Of a stretch of 64,000 nt of DNA, positions 15,887 to 24,351 are shown in pieces. Every line of letters begins with the position of its first letter. The stretch's first letter is position 1. The DNA comes from Nocardioides sp. Soil774 (GTDB lineage Bacteria; Actinomycetota; Actinomycetes; Propionibacteriales; Nocardioidaceae), in assembly GCF_001428125.1 (NCBI RefSeq), contig NZ_LMSM01000001.1, positions 311,306 through 375,305 of the forward strand, in the 5' to 3' direction. The notes under the pieces were generated by a model. The model saw only the letters and a program-made list of their open reading frames with translations, did no database searches and was not told the origin of the DNA. The position numbers and the translations under genes are program-made.

Positions 15887-17098
15887 TTACGGCGCGACCG
15901 TGAGGAACAGGAAGGCCGCGAGCAGCACCAGGTGGACGCCGCCCTGCAACGGCTTGGCACGGCCCGGCACCACGGTCAGGATCGAGACCGCTGCCGTGAG
16001 CAGCAGCAGCACCGTCTGGAGCTGGTCGAGCCCGAGCTCGAGGGGGCCGTCGAGCCAGATCGTGGCGACCGCGATCGCCGGGATGGTCAGACCGATGGAG
16101 GCCATCGCGGAGCCGAGCGCGAGGTTGAGGCTGACCTGCACGCGGTTGCGGGAGGCGGCTCGCACCGCGGCGATGGACTCAGGGGCGAGCACGAGGAGCG
16201 CGATGACGACGCCGACGACGGCGTGGGGGAAGCCGAGTGCCGCGACCCCGGACTCGATGGCCGGCGACTCGATCTTGGCCAGGCCCACGACGGCCACGAG
16301 GGACACCACGAGGAGCCCGAGGCTGGTCAGCGACGCGCGGTCGGTCGGCGGGTCGGCGTGGCCGTCGTCGTCGAGGTCGACGGGCTGGTGCTCGTAGCCG
16401 TCGGGAGCGGCGGCACGGTCGGCGGCGGCAGCACGGTCGGCTGCACGCTCGGTGGCCCGCTCGGACGCGGCGGCGGCGGCCTCGGCCCGGGTGGCGACCA
16501 TCGGGACGTGCTGCCCGGCCTCGACCGGCAGGAAGAAGTCGCGGTGGCGGATGGTCTGGGTGAAGACGAACATGCCGTAGAGCGCCAGCGAGGCGGCCGC
16601 GGCGAAGGCGAGCTGGGCGCCGGTGAACACCGGGCCGGGCTCGGAGGTGGTGACCGACGGGACGACGAGGCAGAGCACGGCCAGGGCGATGACGGTCGCC
16701 AGCGCCGCACCGGTGCCCTCGGGGTTGAAGACCGCGAGGTGGTGCTTGAGCGCGCCGACCAGCAGCGAGATGCCCACGATGCCGTTGACGGTGATCATCA
16801 CCGCGGCGAAGACGGTGTCGCGCGCCAGGCCTGCGGTGTCCTTGTCGGTGGTGACCATCAAGGTGACGATCAGGCCGACCTCGATGATCGTGACCGCCAC
16901 GGCGAGCACGAGGGAGCCGTAGGGCTCGCCGACGCGGTGCGCGACGACCTCGGCGTGGTGCACCGCCGCGAGCACGGCACCCACGAGCAGCACGGCCAGC
17001 AGGGCGAGCACGATCCCCTCGGGGTGCGCGAACCACGCGGGCACCAGCGCGGCGATGGCGAGGAGGGGAGTGACAGTCGTCCAGGAAGGGCGGCTCAT
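15887..17098 (-). CDS. Ca2+/H+ antiporter (ChaA/CaCA family)
   Basis: A 403-residue membrane protein with about eleven helices in two repeats. Each repeat carries a CaCA ion-binding motif: GEPYGSLVLAVAVTIIEVGL near residue 60 and VIALLVLAPESIAAVR near residue 290. A hydrophilic, alanine- and aspartate-rich loop of about 60 residues separates the halves. This is the pattern of ChaA-type calcium (or sodium/potassium)/proton antiporters, which expel cations using the proton gradient. The ATG has a TAGGGT box six bases upstream and no ribosome binding site, so it is probably leaderless. No partner genes are close. Confidence 0.88.
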   Translation of the reverse strand: MSRPSWTTVTPLLAIAALVPAWFAHPEGIVLALLAVLLVGAVLAAVHHAEVVAHRVGEPYGSLVLAVAVTIIEVGLIVTLMVTTDKDTAGLARDTVFAAVMITVNGIVGISLLVGALKHHLAVFNPEGTGAALATVIALAVLCLVVPSVTTSEPGPVFTGAQLAFAAAASLALYGMFVFTQTIRHRDFFLPVEAGQHVPMVATRAEAAAAASERATERAADRAAAADRAAAPDGYEHQPVDLDDDGHADPPTDRASLTSLGLLVVSLVAVVGLAKIESPAIESGVAALGFPHAVVGVVIALLVLAPESIAAVRAASRNRVQVSLNLALGSAMASIGLTIPAIAVATIWLDGPLELGLDQLQTVLLLLTAAVSILTVVPGRAKPLQGGVHLVLLAAFLFLTVAP

Positions 17099-17104
17099 GT
17101 CCCA

Positions 17105-17110
17105 ACCCTA
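17105..17110 (-). promoter_or_regulatory. -10 box TAGGGT of a leaderless transcript (antiporter)
   Basis: TAGGGT, six bases, ATG at 17098 on the minus strand. Confidence 0.6.
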
Positions 17111-17133
17111 GGGGCCGCGCCTGAGGCGCACCC

Positions 17134-18120
17134 TCAGCTCTCGGGCGTGGTCAGCTTCTCCAGCCGCGCCCGCAGCAGCGGGACCCGGTGGCTGTTGCCG
17201 GCGAGGGCGACGTACTGCTCGCCGAAGATGGCGAGCAGCGCGTCGTCGAGGCGGCGTACGGCCCCGGCGGGGTAGCGGTAGCCCATGCGGCGGATCACCG
17301 CGTCGGCGTCCACGGACGTGAGCAGGTCGGCGAGGTCGTCGATGGTGTCGATGCCGAGCTCGGCGAGCAGGCCGGCGATCCAGTCGTAGTGGTCTGTGTG
17401 CGACCACCCGGCGTCGCTGTAGTGGCCGGCGAGGAAGGTGGCGAGGTCCTGGCCGACGATGCGGTCGGCCTGCAGCTCGGTGGTGCTGCCCGGCGCGGCG
17501 GCCTGGATCCGCTCGCGGATGGTCGCGAACTCCCGGTCGGCGAGCTCGATCAGCCCGGCGGCGAGGGTGAAGCGCCGGTCGAGGTCGGCGGCGGCGTCCT
17601 CGGGGACGTTGCCCTTGTAGCGGATGTCGTGCTCGAACTCGGCCCACGCGTGCTGCAGCACGGTGCGCACCTGCACGCTGGCGCGGTGGCCCTCGAGGAC
17701 CGGCAGCTCCGCGCCCGGCCGGGTCTCGACCAGCAGGTGGCGGCTGGCGTAGCCGAAGCGCCCCGAGCGCGCCGTCTCCTCGCCGAGGTCGCGGTCGTCG
17801 AGCAGGACCAGCTCGTCGTCGAGCACCTCCGCGACCGCCGCGACGTCGCTGTGGACGTAGGTGATGACCCGTACGCCGACCTGGTCGGTGATCTGCCGCA
17901 GCGGGTCGGGGTAGAGCGGCACGCCGCCCTCGGTGCGGTTGGCCTTGGCGGCGAACGACGCGACGCTCTTGGTGCGCCCGGTGACGCTGAGGTAGTCGAT
18001 GCCGGCGTCGTCGAGCACGACCTGGATGAGCGCGACGTAGGCCTGGGTGGCGGCGACGAGCTGCGGCTGGCGGGCGGCATAGGCGCGTACGGCCTCGCGC
18101 ACCGGCTCCTGCTCGCTCAT
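17134..18120 (-). CDS. Small alarmone synthetase-like RelA/SpoT-domain protein
   Basis: A 328-residue protein with a RelA_SpoT nucleotidyltransferase domain and no HD hydrolase, TGS or ACT domain. Motifs: VTGRTKSVASF (about 46-56), YPDPLRQITDQVGVRVITYV, GYASRHLLV and VQVRTVLQHAWAEFEHDIRY (about 148-167), which carries the conserved E-x-x-H-D segment. Such proteins make pppGpp/ppGpp or pGpp from GTP/GDP/GMP and ATP. The C-terminal 130 residues are helical and not recognised. I chose the ATG at 18120 because an 8-codon upstream reading frame ends on it (ATGA); a start at 18171 would lengthen it by 17 codons of shadow composition. Confidence 0.88.
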   Translation of the reverse strand: MSEQEPVREAVRAYAARQPQLVAATQAYVALIQVVLDDAGIDYLSVTGRTKSVASFAAKANRTEGGVPLYPDPLRQITDQVGVRVITYVHSDVAAVAEVLDDELVLLDDRDLGEETARSGRFGYASRHLLVETRPGAELPVLEGHRASVQVRTVLQHAWAEFEHDIRYKGNVPEDAAADLDRRFTLAAGLIELADREFATIRERIQAAAPGSTTELQADRIVGQDLATFLAGHYSDAGWSHTDHYDWIAGLLAELGIDTIDDLADLLTSVDADAVIRRMGYRYPAGAVRRLDDALLAIFGEQYVALAGNSHRVPLLRARLEKLTTPES

Positions 18121-18143
18121 GCGGCCTCGACCCAGGTGTCCAT
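18117..18143 (-). CDS. Eight-codon upstream reading frame overlapping the alarmone synthetase start
   Basis: The frame reads MDTWVEAA and stops at a TGA that shares ATGA with the start of the alarmone synthetase gene. CAGGGT lies exactly six bases before its ATG, the spacing seen for the leaderless promoters of this genome, with C in place of T at the first position. The synthetase start has no clear ribosome binding site of its own (GGTCGAGGCCGC precedes it), so translation of this small frame and restart at ATGA could be how the enzyme is made. It is too short for composition tests. Confidence 0.45.
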   Translation of the reverse strand: MDTWVEAA

Positions 18144-18230
18144 GCGCCCACCCTGCCAGTCGCGAGGCCACCGCGCGACGCCGCGTCCGGCGCGCCGCGC
18201 CGCCGGACGCGGGAGCCGTCCGGCGATGGC

Positions 18231-18236
18231 TATCGT
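18231..18236 (+). promoter_or_regulatory. -10 box TATCGT upstream of a lipoprotein gene
   Basis: TATCGT followed by nine bases and ATG at 18246, giving a leader of only about two to three bases if transcription begins six or seven bases after the box. Confidence 0.45.
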
Positions 18237-18245
18237 CGAACCATC

Positions 18246-18809
18246 ATGACTACGTCGACCCGCCGCCCCGTGACCGCCCTCGTCCTCGCCCTCGGCCTGT
18301 CGACCGCGCTGGCGGCCTGCGGTGACGAGGAGAGCCGGGCGACCGACCCCGTGCCGTCGACCAGCTCGTCGAGCCCGTCGGAGACCCCGTCCGAGACTCC
18401 GTCGGAGACTCCGTCCGAGACCACCCCGGCCCCGACCGGGCAGCAGCTGTCGATCCCGGCCACCGGCTCCGCCGGGGTGACCGAGGCGACGGTCGTGAGC
18501 GCCACCGAGGGTGGCGGCTCGGTGTCGACGATGGCCTTCGCGCTCGACAGCAAGCGGGCCGTCAAGGACTTCACCGGCGACCTCGAGGCGGGGCTGGCCG
18601 ACAGCGTCCGGGCCGTGGTCGTCGACACCGCCGAGCCCGGGACGACGACCTACGGCACGGTCCCCGTGATCGGTTGCGAGCCGCCGCGCAGCGTGGCGGT
18701 CGAGGCCGGCGAGGCCGGCTTCGAGGTCGTGCCGCAGGTGCCGAAGAGCACCGTGCAGTGCCTGGCTCCAGTGACGTACGTCGTGGTGTTCGCAGCGCCC
18801 GACGCCTGA
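18246..18809 (+). CDS. Lipoprotein with SETP repeats, function unknown
   Basis: A 187-residue predicted lipoprotein: signal segment ending LAAC (Cys about 25), a serine/proline/threonine linker with four tandem SETP units (about residues 43-58), then a mixed alpha/beta domain of about 120 residues (ATGSAGVTEATVVSATEGG, GTTTYGTVPVIGCEPPRSV). Two cysteines in the domain may form a disulphide. I do not recognise the family. The 12-base repeat encoding SETP could change in copy number. It converges on the phosphodiester glycosidase with a 16-base gap. Confidence 0.7.
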   Translation: MTTSTRRPVTALVLALGLSTALAACGDEESRATDPVPSTSSSSPSETPSETPSETPSETTPAPTGQQLSIPATGSAGVTEATVVSATEGGGSVSTMAFALDSKRAVKDFTGDLEAGLADSVRAVVVDTAEPGTTTYGTVPVIGCEPPRSVAVEAGEAGFEVVPQVPKSTVQCLAPVTYVVVFAAPDA

Positions 18810-18825
18810 GGCGCCGGGCCGCCGG

Positions 18826-20247
18826 TCACGGCGTCGGCGTGACCGTCGGCGTCGGCGTCGGCGTGGGGGTCGGGGTCGGCGTGGGGGTCGGGGTCGGCGT
18901 GGGGGTGGGCGGCAGGATCGGCACCACCGGCGGCAGCACCCCGTGGTAGACCACCCCGAACGAGTTGGCGACCTGGCGCTCGCCGCCGTCGGACGGCTCG
19001 TTGACGACCCCCATCGCACCCGAGGCGGTGCGGGTGTACATCGCAGAGGAGCCGCCGCCGTCGAGGTTGATGGCGTTCTCCGCGCCGAGCGCGGTCATGA
19101 TGTCGGCGAGCTCGACCATCGTGTAGCCGCGGCTGACCGCGGAGCGGCCGTCGACGACGAGGATGAGCAGCTTGCGACCGTCGGCGTCGATCCCCACCGC
19201 CGTACGCGGGTGGGCGATGGTGTTGTTGACGACGGCGCGGGCGCCGTTGACGAGCAGCGGCCGGTCGCCGCTGATCGCGACGGTGGGGCGACCGCCCTCG
19301 ATGCGCTGCGACAGCGTGATCTTCTTGCCGCGCTTGAGCGTCTTGAGCTTGGCGGCGGCGCTGCCCACGCCGATCAGCACGCGCTCCTTCTTGTGGATCT
19401 TGCGGCCGTCGGAGAGCTTGGGGCGGTTGGAGATGACGCGGTTGTTGCGGAGCACGACCTCGCGGGCCCGCTTCTTGCCGCCGGTGACCTGGTAGCCCTC
19501 GGTGCGGTGCCACTCGGAGGTGTAGACGCCGATCTGGCCGACCGGGACGCGGTAGTGGTTGAGGCCGCTGACGGTCCAAGCCCGACGCTGGCGGATCGTG
19601 TACTGCAGGCTCAGCGGGCTGACGTGGGGCCCGGCGGTGTCGAACCACAGCGTCGAGTTCACGCCGGGGATCCAGCCGTCGCGCGAGCCGCCGAGGACGC
19701 CCTGGTCGCGGTTGACCGTCACGCCGAGCGGCGAGTCGGTGTTGCCGATGTCGAAGAAGTCGCCGTTGACGGCCGCGAGGGCACCGTTCCAGGCGCCGAA
19801 CTGGCTGACCTTCTTGCGGCTGGTGACGTAGGTGGGGGAGAGCTCCTCGAAGGTGAGGTCGGGCGCGTCGAGGCTGACCGTCACCAGGTTCATCCGCACC
19901 TGGCCCACGGGCTGGCGGCCGTCGACCTGGTCCCACTCACGCAGCACGACGCCGGGCGCGATCTCGTAGCTCACGTCGTTCTTGACCTGGGCGGCGCGGC
20001 CGCGCAGGTTCGGCGGCGGGCCGACCAGCGTGCCCGGCTTGCCGTCGGAGGTCTGGTTGCGGCCGCGGTAGCCGCTCGTCGCGCCCCAGGTGCCCGCCTG
20101 CCGGCCGGCGGTGTCGCCGCTGCCCCCGTCGTCGGCCACCGAGGGGCCGACACCCAGACCGGCGACGAGCACGGCCGTGGTGGCGATCGTCAGGGCGCGA
20201 GTGCGGGTCGGCTGGGAGGGCACGGGACGGCGCGTGGAGGAAGGCAC
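18826..20247 (-). CDS. Secreted phosphodiester glycosidase (NAGPA/DUF2233) with PT-repeat tail
   Basis: A 473-residue exported protein. The signal segment (about 18-38, ending SVADD) is followed by a NAGPA domain, seen in the beta-rich region VNGDFFDIGN, GDRPLLVNG, RTAVGIDADGRKLLILVVDGR and the closing LGAENAINLDGGGSSAMY. This domain cleaves phosphodiester-linked sugars in uncovering enzymes and spore or cell-wall proteins. The C-terminus is a run of about 16 proline-threonine pairs, a typical wall-spanning or glycosylated linker, with no membrane helix after it. The GTG at 20247 gives the best signal peptide. Expected outside the cell, acting on wall polymer or exopolysaccharide. Confidence 0.85.
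   Translation of the reverse strand: MPSSTRRPVPSQPTRTRALTIATTAVLVAGLGVGPSVADDGGSGDTAGRQAGTWGATSGYRGRNQTSDGKPGTLVGPPPNLRGRAAQVKNDVSYEIAPGVVLREWDQVDGRQPVGQVRMNLVTVSLDAPDLTFEELSPTYVTSRKKVSQFGAWNGALAAVNGDFFDIGNTDSPLGVTVNRDQGVLGGSRDGWIPGVNSTLWFDTAGPHVSPLSLQYTIRQRRAWTVSGLNHYRVPVGQIGVYTSEWHRTEGYQVTGGKKRAREVVLRNNRVISNRPKLSDGRKIHKKERVLIGVGSAAAKLKTLKRGKKITLSQRIEGGRPTVAISGDRPLLVNGARAVVNNTIAHPRTAVGIDADGRKLLILVVDGRSAVSRGYTMVELADIMTALGAENAINLDGGGSSAMYTRTASGAMGVVNEPSDGGERQVANSFGVVYHGVLPPVVPILPPTPTPTPTPTPTPTPTPTPTPTVTPTP
18834..18910 (-). repeat. Microsatellite encoding the Pro-Thr tail
   Basis: A 6-base unit (GTCGGC/GTGGGG type on the plus strand) repeated about a dozen times at the 3' end of the glycosidase gene, encoding Pro-Thr. 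Copy number is likely to vary by slippage without breaking the frame. Confidence 0.75.
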
Positions 20248-20314
20248 GCGCTCCAGAGTAAAGGACGTCGTGGGGCTGGTGGGAAAATTGGGACAGACGG
20301 CCCGGCGTGCCGCC

Positions 20315-20320
20315 TAGGCT
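20315..20320 (+). promoter_or_regulatory. -10 box TAGGCT of a leaderless transcript (methyltransferase)
   Basis: TAGGCT, seven bases, GTG at 20328. This decides the start in favour of that GTG over the one at 20307, which lies before the box. Confidence 0.65.
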
Positions 20321-20327
20321 GCGGGTC

Positions 20328-21539
20328 GTGCCCGTCGAGCCCGAGACCGTCGTGTGGAACACGCTGCACGCCGCCGACAACCTCGACGTGCTGCCGCTGC
20401 TCGCACCGGGCTCGGTCGACGTCGTCTACACCGACCCGCCCTACAACACCGGCAACGACTTCGCCTACGCCGACCGCTTCCGCGACGGCTCCCACGCCGA
20501 CCCCCACGCCGGGCGGCACGCCGCCTGGACCGCGATGATGCGACCGCGGCTCGAGGCGGTGCGCGAGGTGCTCGCGCCGCACGGCGCGGTCTTCGTGAGC
20601 ATCGACGACAACGAGGCGGCCCACCTGCGGCTGCTGATGGACGAGGTCTTCGGCGAGGCCAACTTCATGGCGCAGATCGTGGTCAACCTCAACCCCAAGG
20701 GCCGCCAGCTCGGTCGCGGGTTCGCCACCAGCCACGAGTACGTCCTGGCGTACGCCCGTCACCTCCCGTCGTGCCTCGTCGACGGCAGCACCACCGACTC
20801 GGTCGACGAGGCCGACTTCCCGCTCAGCACCCCCGACGGGCGTCGCTTCCGCTACCTGCCGCTGCGCAACACCAACAAGAAGTTCAACCCCGTCACCGCG
20901 CCCACGCTGCACTTCCCGCTGCACGGCGACCCGGAGACCGGACGCGTGGCCACCACGGAGTTCCCCGGCAGCCGGCCACTCACGCCCGTCTTCGGCGACG
21001 GCCGCCCGGCCGTGTGGCGGTGGTCGCGGCCCCGCGTCGACGAGCGTCCCGACGACCTCGAGTGCCGGGTGATCCGCGGTCGGACCGGCGAGCGCGCCGA
21101 CATCTTCCAGCGCGACTGGCTGCACCGCGAGGGCGGGCGCCGCAAGAAGCTGCGCACCATCTGGCTGGCCGAGGAGATCGGCTCGACCGACTCCGCGGTC
21201 GCCGAGCTCAAGGCGCTCGTCGGGCACGTCTTCGAGTCGCCCAAGCCCACCGGGCTCGTACGCCGCATCCTCGCCACGCTGCCCGACGACGTCCTCGTGC
21301 TCGACCCGTTCGCCGGCAGCGGCACGACTGGCCACGCCGTCGCGCTCGCCAACCTCGCCGACGGCGGCACGCGGCGCTGCATCAGCATCAACTCCACTGA
21401 ACCGACCCGGGTGGGCTCCAACGCCCACCTCGCCGGCCTCGCCACGGTCGCCGACATCACCCGCGCCCGGCTCGCCGCCGTCGCCGAGCGGCTGGGCGGG
21501 GGGCTCGAGGTCGTCGCGGAGTCCCCGGATATCCGGTGA
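20328..21539 (+). CDS. Orphan beta-class DNA adenine methyltransferase (type III Mod-like)
   Basis: A 403-residue S-adenosylmethionine-dependent DNA methyltransferase. The catalytic motif DPPYNTGN (from about residue 36) precedes the cofactor motif FAGSGTTGHAVALAN (from about 328), the beta-class order of type III Mod subunits and related N6-adenine/N4-cytosine enzymes. The variable region between (HFPLHGDPETGR, RIRG-like ECRVIRGRTGERADIFQRDW) would hold target recognition. It is shorter than typical Mod subunits (about 550-650 residues). No Res helicase-nuclease gene lies beside it, so it is probably a solitary methylase. The GTG at 20328 is set by the TAGGCT box. Its stop lies inside a palindrome. 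Confidence 0.87.
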   Translation: MPVEPETVVWNTLHAADNLDVLPLLAPGSVDVVYTDPPYNTGNDFAYADRFRDGSHADPHAGRHAAWTAMMRPRLEAVREVLAPHGAVFVSIDDNEAAHLRLLMDEVFGEANFMAQIVVNLNPKGRQLGRGFATSHEYVLAYARHLPSCLVDGSTTDSVDEADFPLSTPDGRRFRYLPLRNTNKKFNPVTAPTLHFPLHGDPETGRVATTEFPGSRPLTPVFGDGRPAVWRWSRPRVDERPDDLECRVIRGRTGERADIFQRDWLHREGGRRKKLRTIWLAEEIGSTDSAVAELKALVGHVFESPKPTGLVRRILATLPDDVLVLDPFAGSGTTGHAVALANLADGGTRRCISINSTEPTRVGSNAHLAGLATVADITRARLAAVAERLGGGLEVVAESPDIR

Positions 21540-21606
21540 CTTTCGGGGTTGTCACACCAGATCTCGGGTGACAACCGTGAGACTCCCCGGATATCCGGGG
21601 ACTTCC
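21520..21606. repeat. Nested palindromes between convergent genes
   Basis: Two copies of CCCCGGATATCCGG (near 21523 and 21585), the second a full CCCCGGATATCCGGGG palindrome, flank an inner hairpin with stem GTTGTCAC and GTGACAAC. The first copy includes the methyltransferase stop codon; the last reaches the WS/DGAT stop. It probably serves as a two-way terminator. Confidence 0.6.
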
Positions 21607-21613
21607 GGCGAGG

Positions 21614-23017
21614 TCAGACCCCGGCGGCGCGCTCGAGGGCCTCGAGCTCGTCGTCGAGGTACTGCAGGAGGACCTGGAGGCGCGGGACCGTACGCCGGCA
21701 GCCGGTGAGGCCGAAGCACATCTTGCCGTCGTACGACGTGCAGGTGATGTTGAGCGCCATGCCGTTGATCGGGATGGAGAGCGGGTAGGTGCCGACCAGC
21801 CGGGCGCCGTTCCAGTAGTGGGTGGTGCGCGGGCCGGGGACGTTGCTGACGATGAGGTTGTAGGGCGGGCGCACGATGCCCTGCATCCGGAGGATCGGGC
21901 CGAGGATCGCCGGCGCCTGGCCGAGCGCGCTCATCGCGAGGATCTGCGCCGGGGTCATCGCCGAGAGGCTCTGCTTGCCGTCGAGCATCGAGCGGTGGAT
22001 CGCGGCGAGCCGGTCGGCCGGATCGGGCAGGTGGGTGCCGAGCTGCACCATCACCGAGCCGACGGCGTTGCCGCCGTCGCCGGAGGCGAGCTGCGACTGC
22101 TTGGCGTTGAGGCCCACCGGGACCATCGAGACGAGCGTGGTCTCGGGCAGGGCGTCGAGCTCGGCGAGGTAGGTGCGCATCGCCCCGCTGACCATGGCGA
22201 GCACGACGTCATTGATCGTCGTGCCGGTCGCCTTGCCCACTGCACGGAGGCGCTCGACGGGCCAGTCCTGCGCGGCGAAGCGCCGCGAGCCGGTGATGCT
22301 CTGGTTGAGGATGGTGCGCGGGGCATAGAGCGAGAGCGCGGACGTCTCGTTGCGCACGCTCTTGTTGAGGGTGCGGATCAGCGCGGCCGGCATCCCGGCG
22401 GCCTCGGACGCGATCGCGAGCGCCGTGCGGACGGTGGCGGCGGAGACGTCGGCGAGCGAGGCCCCACCGTCGTCGGTCGGCTCGGCGCGCGGGGGGCGCG
22501 GCCGCATCGCCCACGGCGCGGGCATGTCGCGCTCGTCGGGGTCGGTGGACAGCACGCTGGCCAGCAGGCGCATCGCCGAGACGCCGTCGACGAGCGCGTG
22601 GTGGGTCTTGGTGTACATCGCGACGCGGCCGTCGCGCAGGCCCTCGATGACGTGGGCCTCCCACAGGGGGCGCTCCCACGCCAGACGGGTGCTGTGCAGG
22701 CGCGAGCACAGCTCGAGCAGCTCGCGGATGCGCCCGGGCCTGGGCAGCGCGCTGTGGCGCACGTGGTGCTCGATGTCGAAGGCCTCGTCGGGCTGCCACA
22801 CCAGCTGGCCCGCCGTACGCGCGGAACGGTGCGGGTGCTTGAGGAAGAGCGGGGCGATCTGGTCGACGTCGCGCATCTGCTCGTACATCTCGCGGACGTA
22901 GCCGCGCCCGGCGCCCTCGGGCTTCTCGAAGAGCTGCAGGCCGCCGACGTGCATCGGCATGTTGCGGTTCTCGGCGAGCAGGAAGCCGGTCGCAGTCGGG
23001 TCGATCGGGTCCACCAC
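21614..23017 (-). CDS. Wax ester synthase / diacylglycerol acyltransferase (WS/DGAT)
   Basis: A 467-residue acyltransferase that joins acyl-CoA to diacylglycerol or fatty alcohols, giving storage lipid. The catalytic HHALVDG (HHxxxDG) motif is at about residue 138. Other family marks are WERPLWEAHVIEGL, TTINDVVLAMVSGAMRTYL, NLIVSNVPGPR and the C-terminal NITCTSYDGKMCFGLTGCR. The length is standard. I chose the GTG at 23017 because AGGAGA stands seven bases before it and the protein then begins just before PIDPTATGFLLAENRNMPMHVGG, the usual N-terminus. Likely membrane- or lipid-droplet-associated. It is a single gene. Confidence 0.93.
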   Translation of the reverse strand: MVDPIDPTATGFLLAENRNMPMHVGGLQLFEKPEGAGRGYVREMYEQMRDVDQIAPLFLKHPHRSARTAGQLVWQPDEAFDIEHHVRHSALPRPGRIRELLELCSRLHSTRLAWERPLWEAHVIEGLRDGRVAMYTKTHHALVDGVSAMRLLASVLSTDPDERDMPAPWAMRPRPPRAEPTDDGGASLADVSAATVRTALAIASEAAGMPAALIRTLNKSVRNETSALSLYAPRTILNQSITGSRRFAAQDWPVERLRAVGKATGTTINDVVLAMVSGAMRTYLAELDALPETTLVSMVPVGLNAKQSQLASGDGGNAVGSVMVQLGTHLPDPADRLAAIHRSMLDGKQSLSAMTPAQILAMSALGQAPAILGPILRMQGIVRPPYNLIVSNVPGPRTTHYWNGARLVGTYPLSIPINGMALNITCTSYDGKMCFGLTGCRRTVPRLQVLLQYLDDELEALERAAGV

Positions 23018-23129
23018 TGGGTTCTCCTCCGCGTCCGCCTCGTCCCCCGGGGCGAGGGCGTCCGGGCATCCTCTCGTCCCGGTGACGACAGCCACAAGGG
23101 CCTACGTCACGCCGCGGACCGCGCGCCGC

Positions 23130-24263
23130 TCAGGCCTGCAGCGAGTGGGTGAGCTCGGCGACGAGGGCGTCGACGACGGCGACCAGGTCACCGCCCGACT
23201 CGTGCGCGACGGCGCGCTGGCGCTGGTAGGACGCGCCGCGCGTCGGGATGTCGGCGACGCTGCGCAGCTCGGCCTCGCAGCCGAGCCGGCGCGCGACGGG
23301 CGTGAGCCGCTCGAGCAGGTCGTCGAGGTCGTCGGTGACCAGCCGCTCACGGTTGCTGTCGTCGAGGATGATGATCGCGTCGAGGCCGTAGCGCGCGGCG
23401 CGCCACTTGTTCTCCTGCACCTGCCACGGCGGCAGCGTCGGCAGCTGCTCGCCCGCGGCCAGGCGGGTGTCGAGGTCGACGACGAGGCAGTGGACGAGCG
23501 CGGTCAGCGCAGCCAGCTCGCCGAGGTCGGACATGCTGTCGCAGACGCGGTGCTCGAGGGTGCCGATGTGCGGCGCGGGGCGCACGTCCCAGCGCACGTC
23601 GGCCATCGAGTCGATGATCCCGGTCGTCGTCTGGTCGGCGATGCACTTCTCGAACTCGGCCCACGTGTCGAAGGTGAAGGGCAGCCCGGCGGTCGGCAGC
23701 TGCTGGAACATCAGCGCCCGGTTGGAGGCGTAGCCGGTGTCCTGCCCGGCCCACACCGGCGAGCTCGCGGACAGCGCGAGCAGGTGGGGGTACGTCGTCA
23801 GCATCGAGGCCAGGACCGGCATGACCCGGTCGCGCTCGGGCATCCCGACGTGCACGTGGACGCCCCAGATGAGCATCTGGCGGCCCCACCACTGGGTGCG
23901 GTTGATCAGCTCGGCGTAGCGGTGGCCCTCGGTGAGCTGCTGGTGCGACCAGTCGGCGAACGGGTGCGAGCCCGCGCCGAGGAGGTCGACGCCGAGCTCG
24001 TGGGCGGCCGGCAGCACCACGGCGAGGGTGTCGCGCAGGTCGGCCGCGGCCTCGCCGGCGGTGTCGCAGATGCCGGTGACGACCTCGACGGTGTTGCGCA
24101 GCAGCTCCTTGTGCAGCCGCTCGGGCCGCTCGAGCCGGCCGCCGGCCAGCTCGTGCACCTCGGAGGCGGTGCTGGACAGGTCGCGACTGACCCGGTCGAT
24201 GAGGGCGAGCTCCCACTCGACACCCAGCGTGGGCCGCGGCGACGAGTGGAAGTCGATGCGCAT
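23130..24263 (-). CDS. Carboxylate-amine ligase, YbdK/GCS2 family
   Basis: A 377-residue member of glutamate-cysteine ligase family 2 (YbdK-like). It opens with TLGVEWELALID, holds the central WGVHVHVGMPERDR and GTLEHRVCDSM, and ends with the ENKWRAARYGLDA stretch. These ATP-grasp-like enzymes couple a carboxylate to an amine with ATP; E. coli YbdK has weak gamma-glutamylcysteine synthetase activity. In actinobacteria lacking glutathione the true substrate is unsettled. The ATG is set by TAGAGT six bases before it. It stands alone, divergent from the ThrE-like exporter. Confidence 0.9.
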   Translation of the reverse strand: MRIDFHSSPRPTLGVEWELALIDRVSRDLSSTASEVHELAGGRLERPERLHKELLRNTVEVVTGICDTAGEAAADLRDTLAVVLPAAHELGVDLLGAGSHPFADWSHQQLTEGHRYAELINRTQWWGRQMLIWGVHVHVGMPERDRVMPVLASMLTTYPHLLALSASSPVWAGQDTGYASNRALMFQQLPTAGLPFTFDTWAEFEKCIADQTTTGIIDSMADVRWDVRPAPHIGTLEHRVCDSMSDLGELAALTALVHCLVVDLDTRLAAGEQLPTLPPWQVQENKWRAARYGLDAIIILDDSNRERLVTDDLDDLLERLTPVARRLGCEAELRSVADIPTRGASYQRQRAVAHESGGDLVAVVDALVAELTHSLQA

Positions 24264-24269
24264 GCGACC

Positions 24270-24275
24270 ACTCTA
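24270..24275 (-). promoter_or_regulatory. -10 box TAGAGT of a leaderless transcript (YbdK-like ligase)
   Basis: TAGAGT, six bases, ATG at 24263 on the minus strand. Confidence 0.6.
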
Positions 24276-24351
24276 GGGAGCGGCCCGCGCGCCAGCCTCA
24301 CCCCTGCGACCCCTGTGCCGTGGGTCCCGGCACCGGTGCGAGCATGGCCGC

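Noticed and set aside
18834-18910. Short regular repeats that could suggest a CRISPR array
   Set aside because: Six-base units without spacers, in frame, encoding a Pro-Thr tail.
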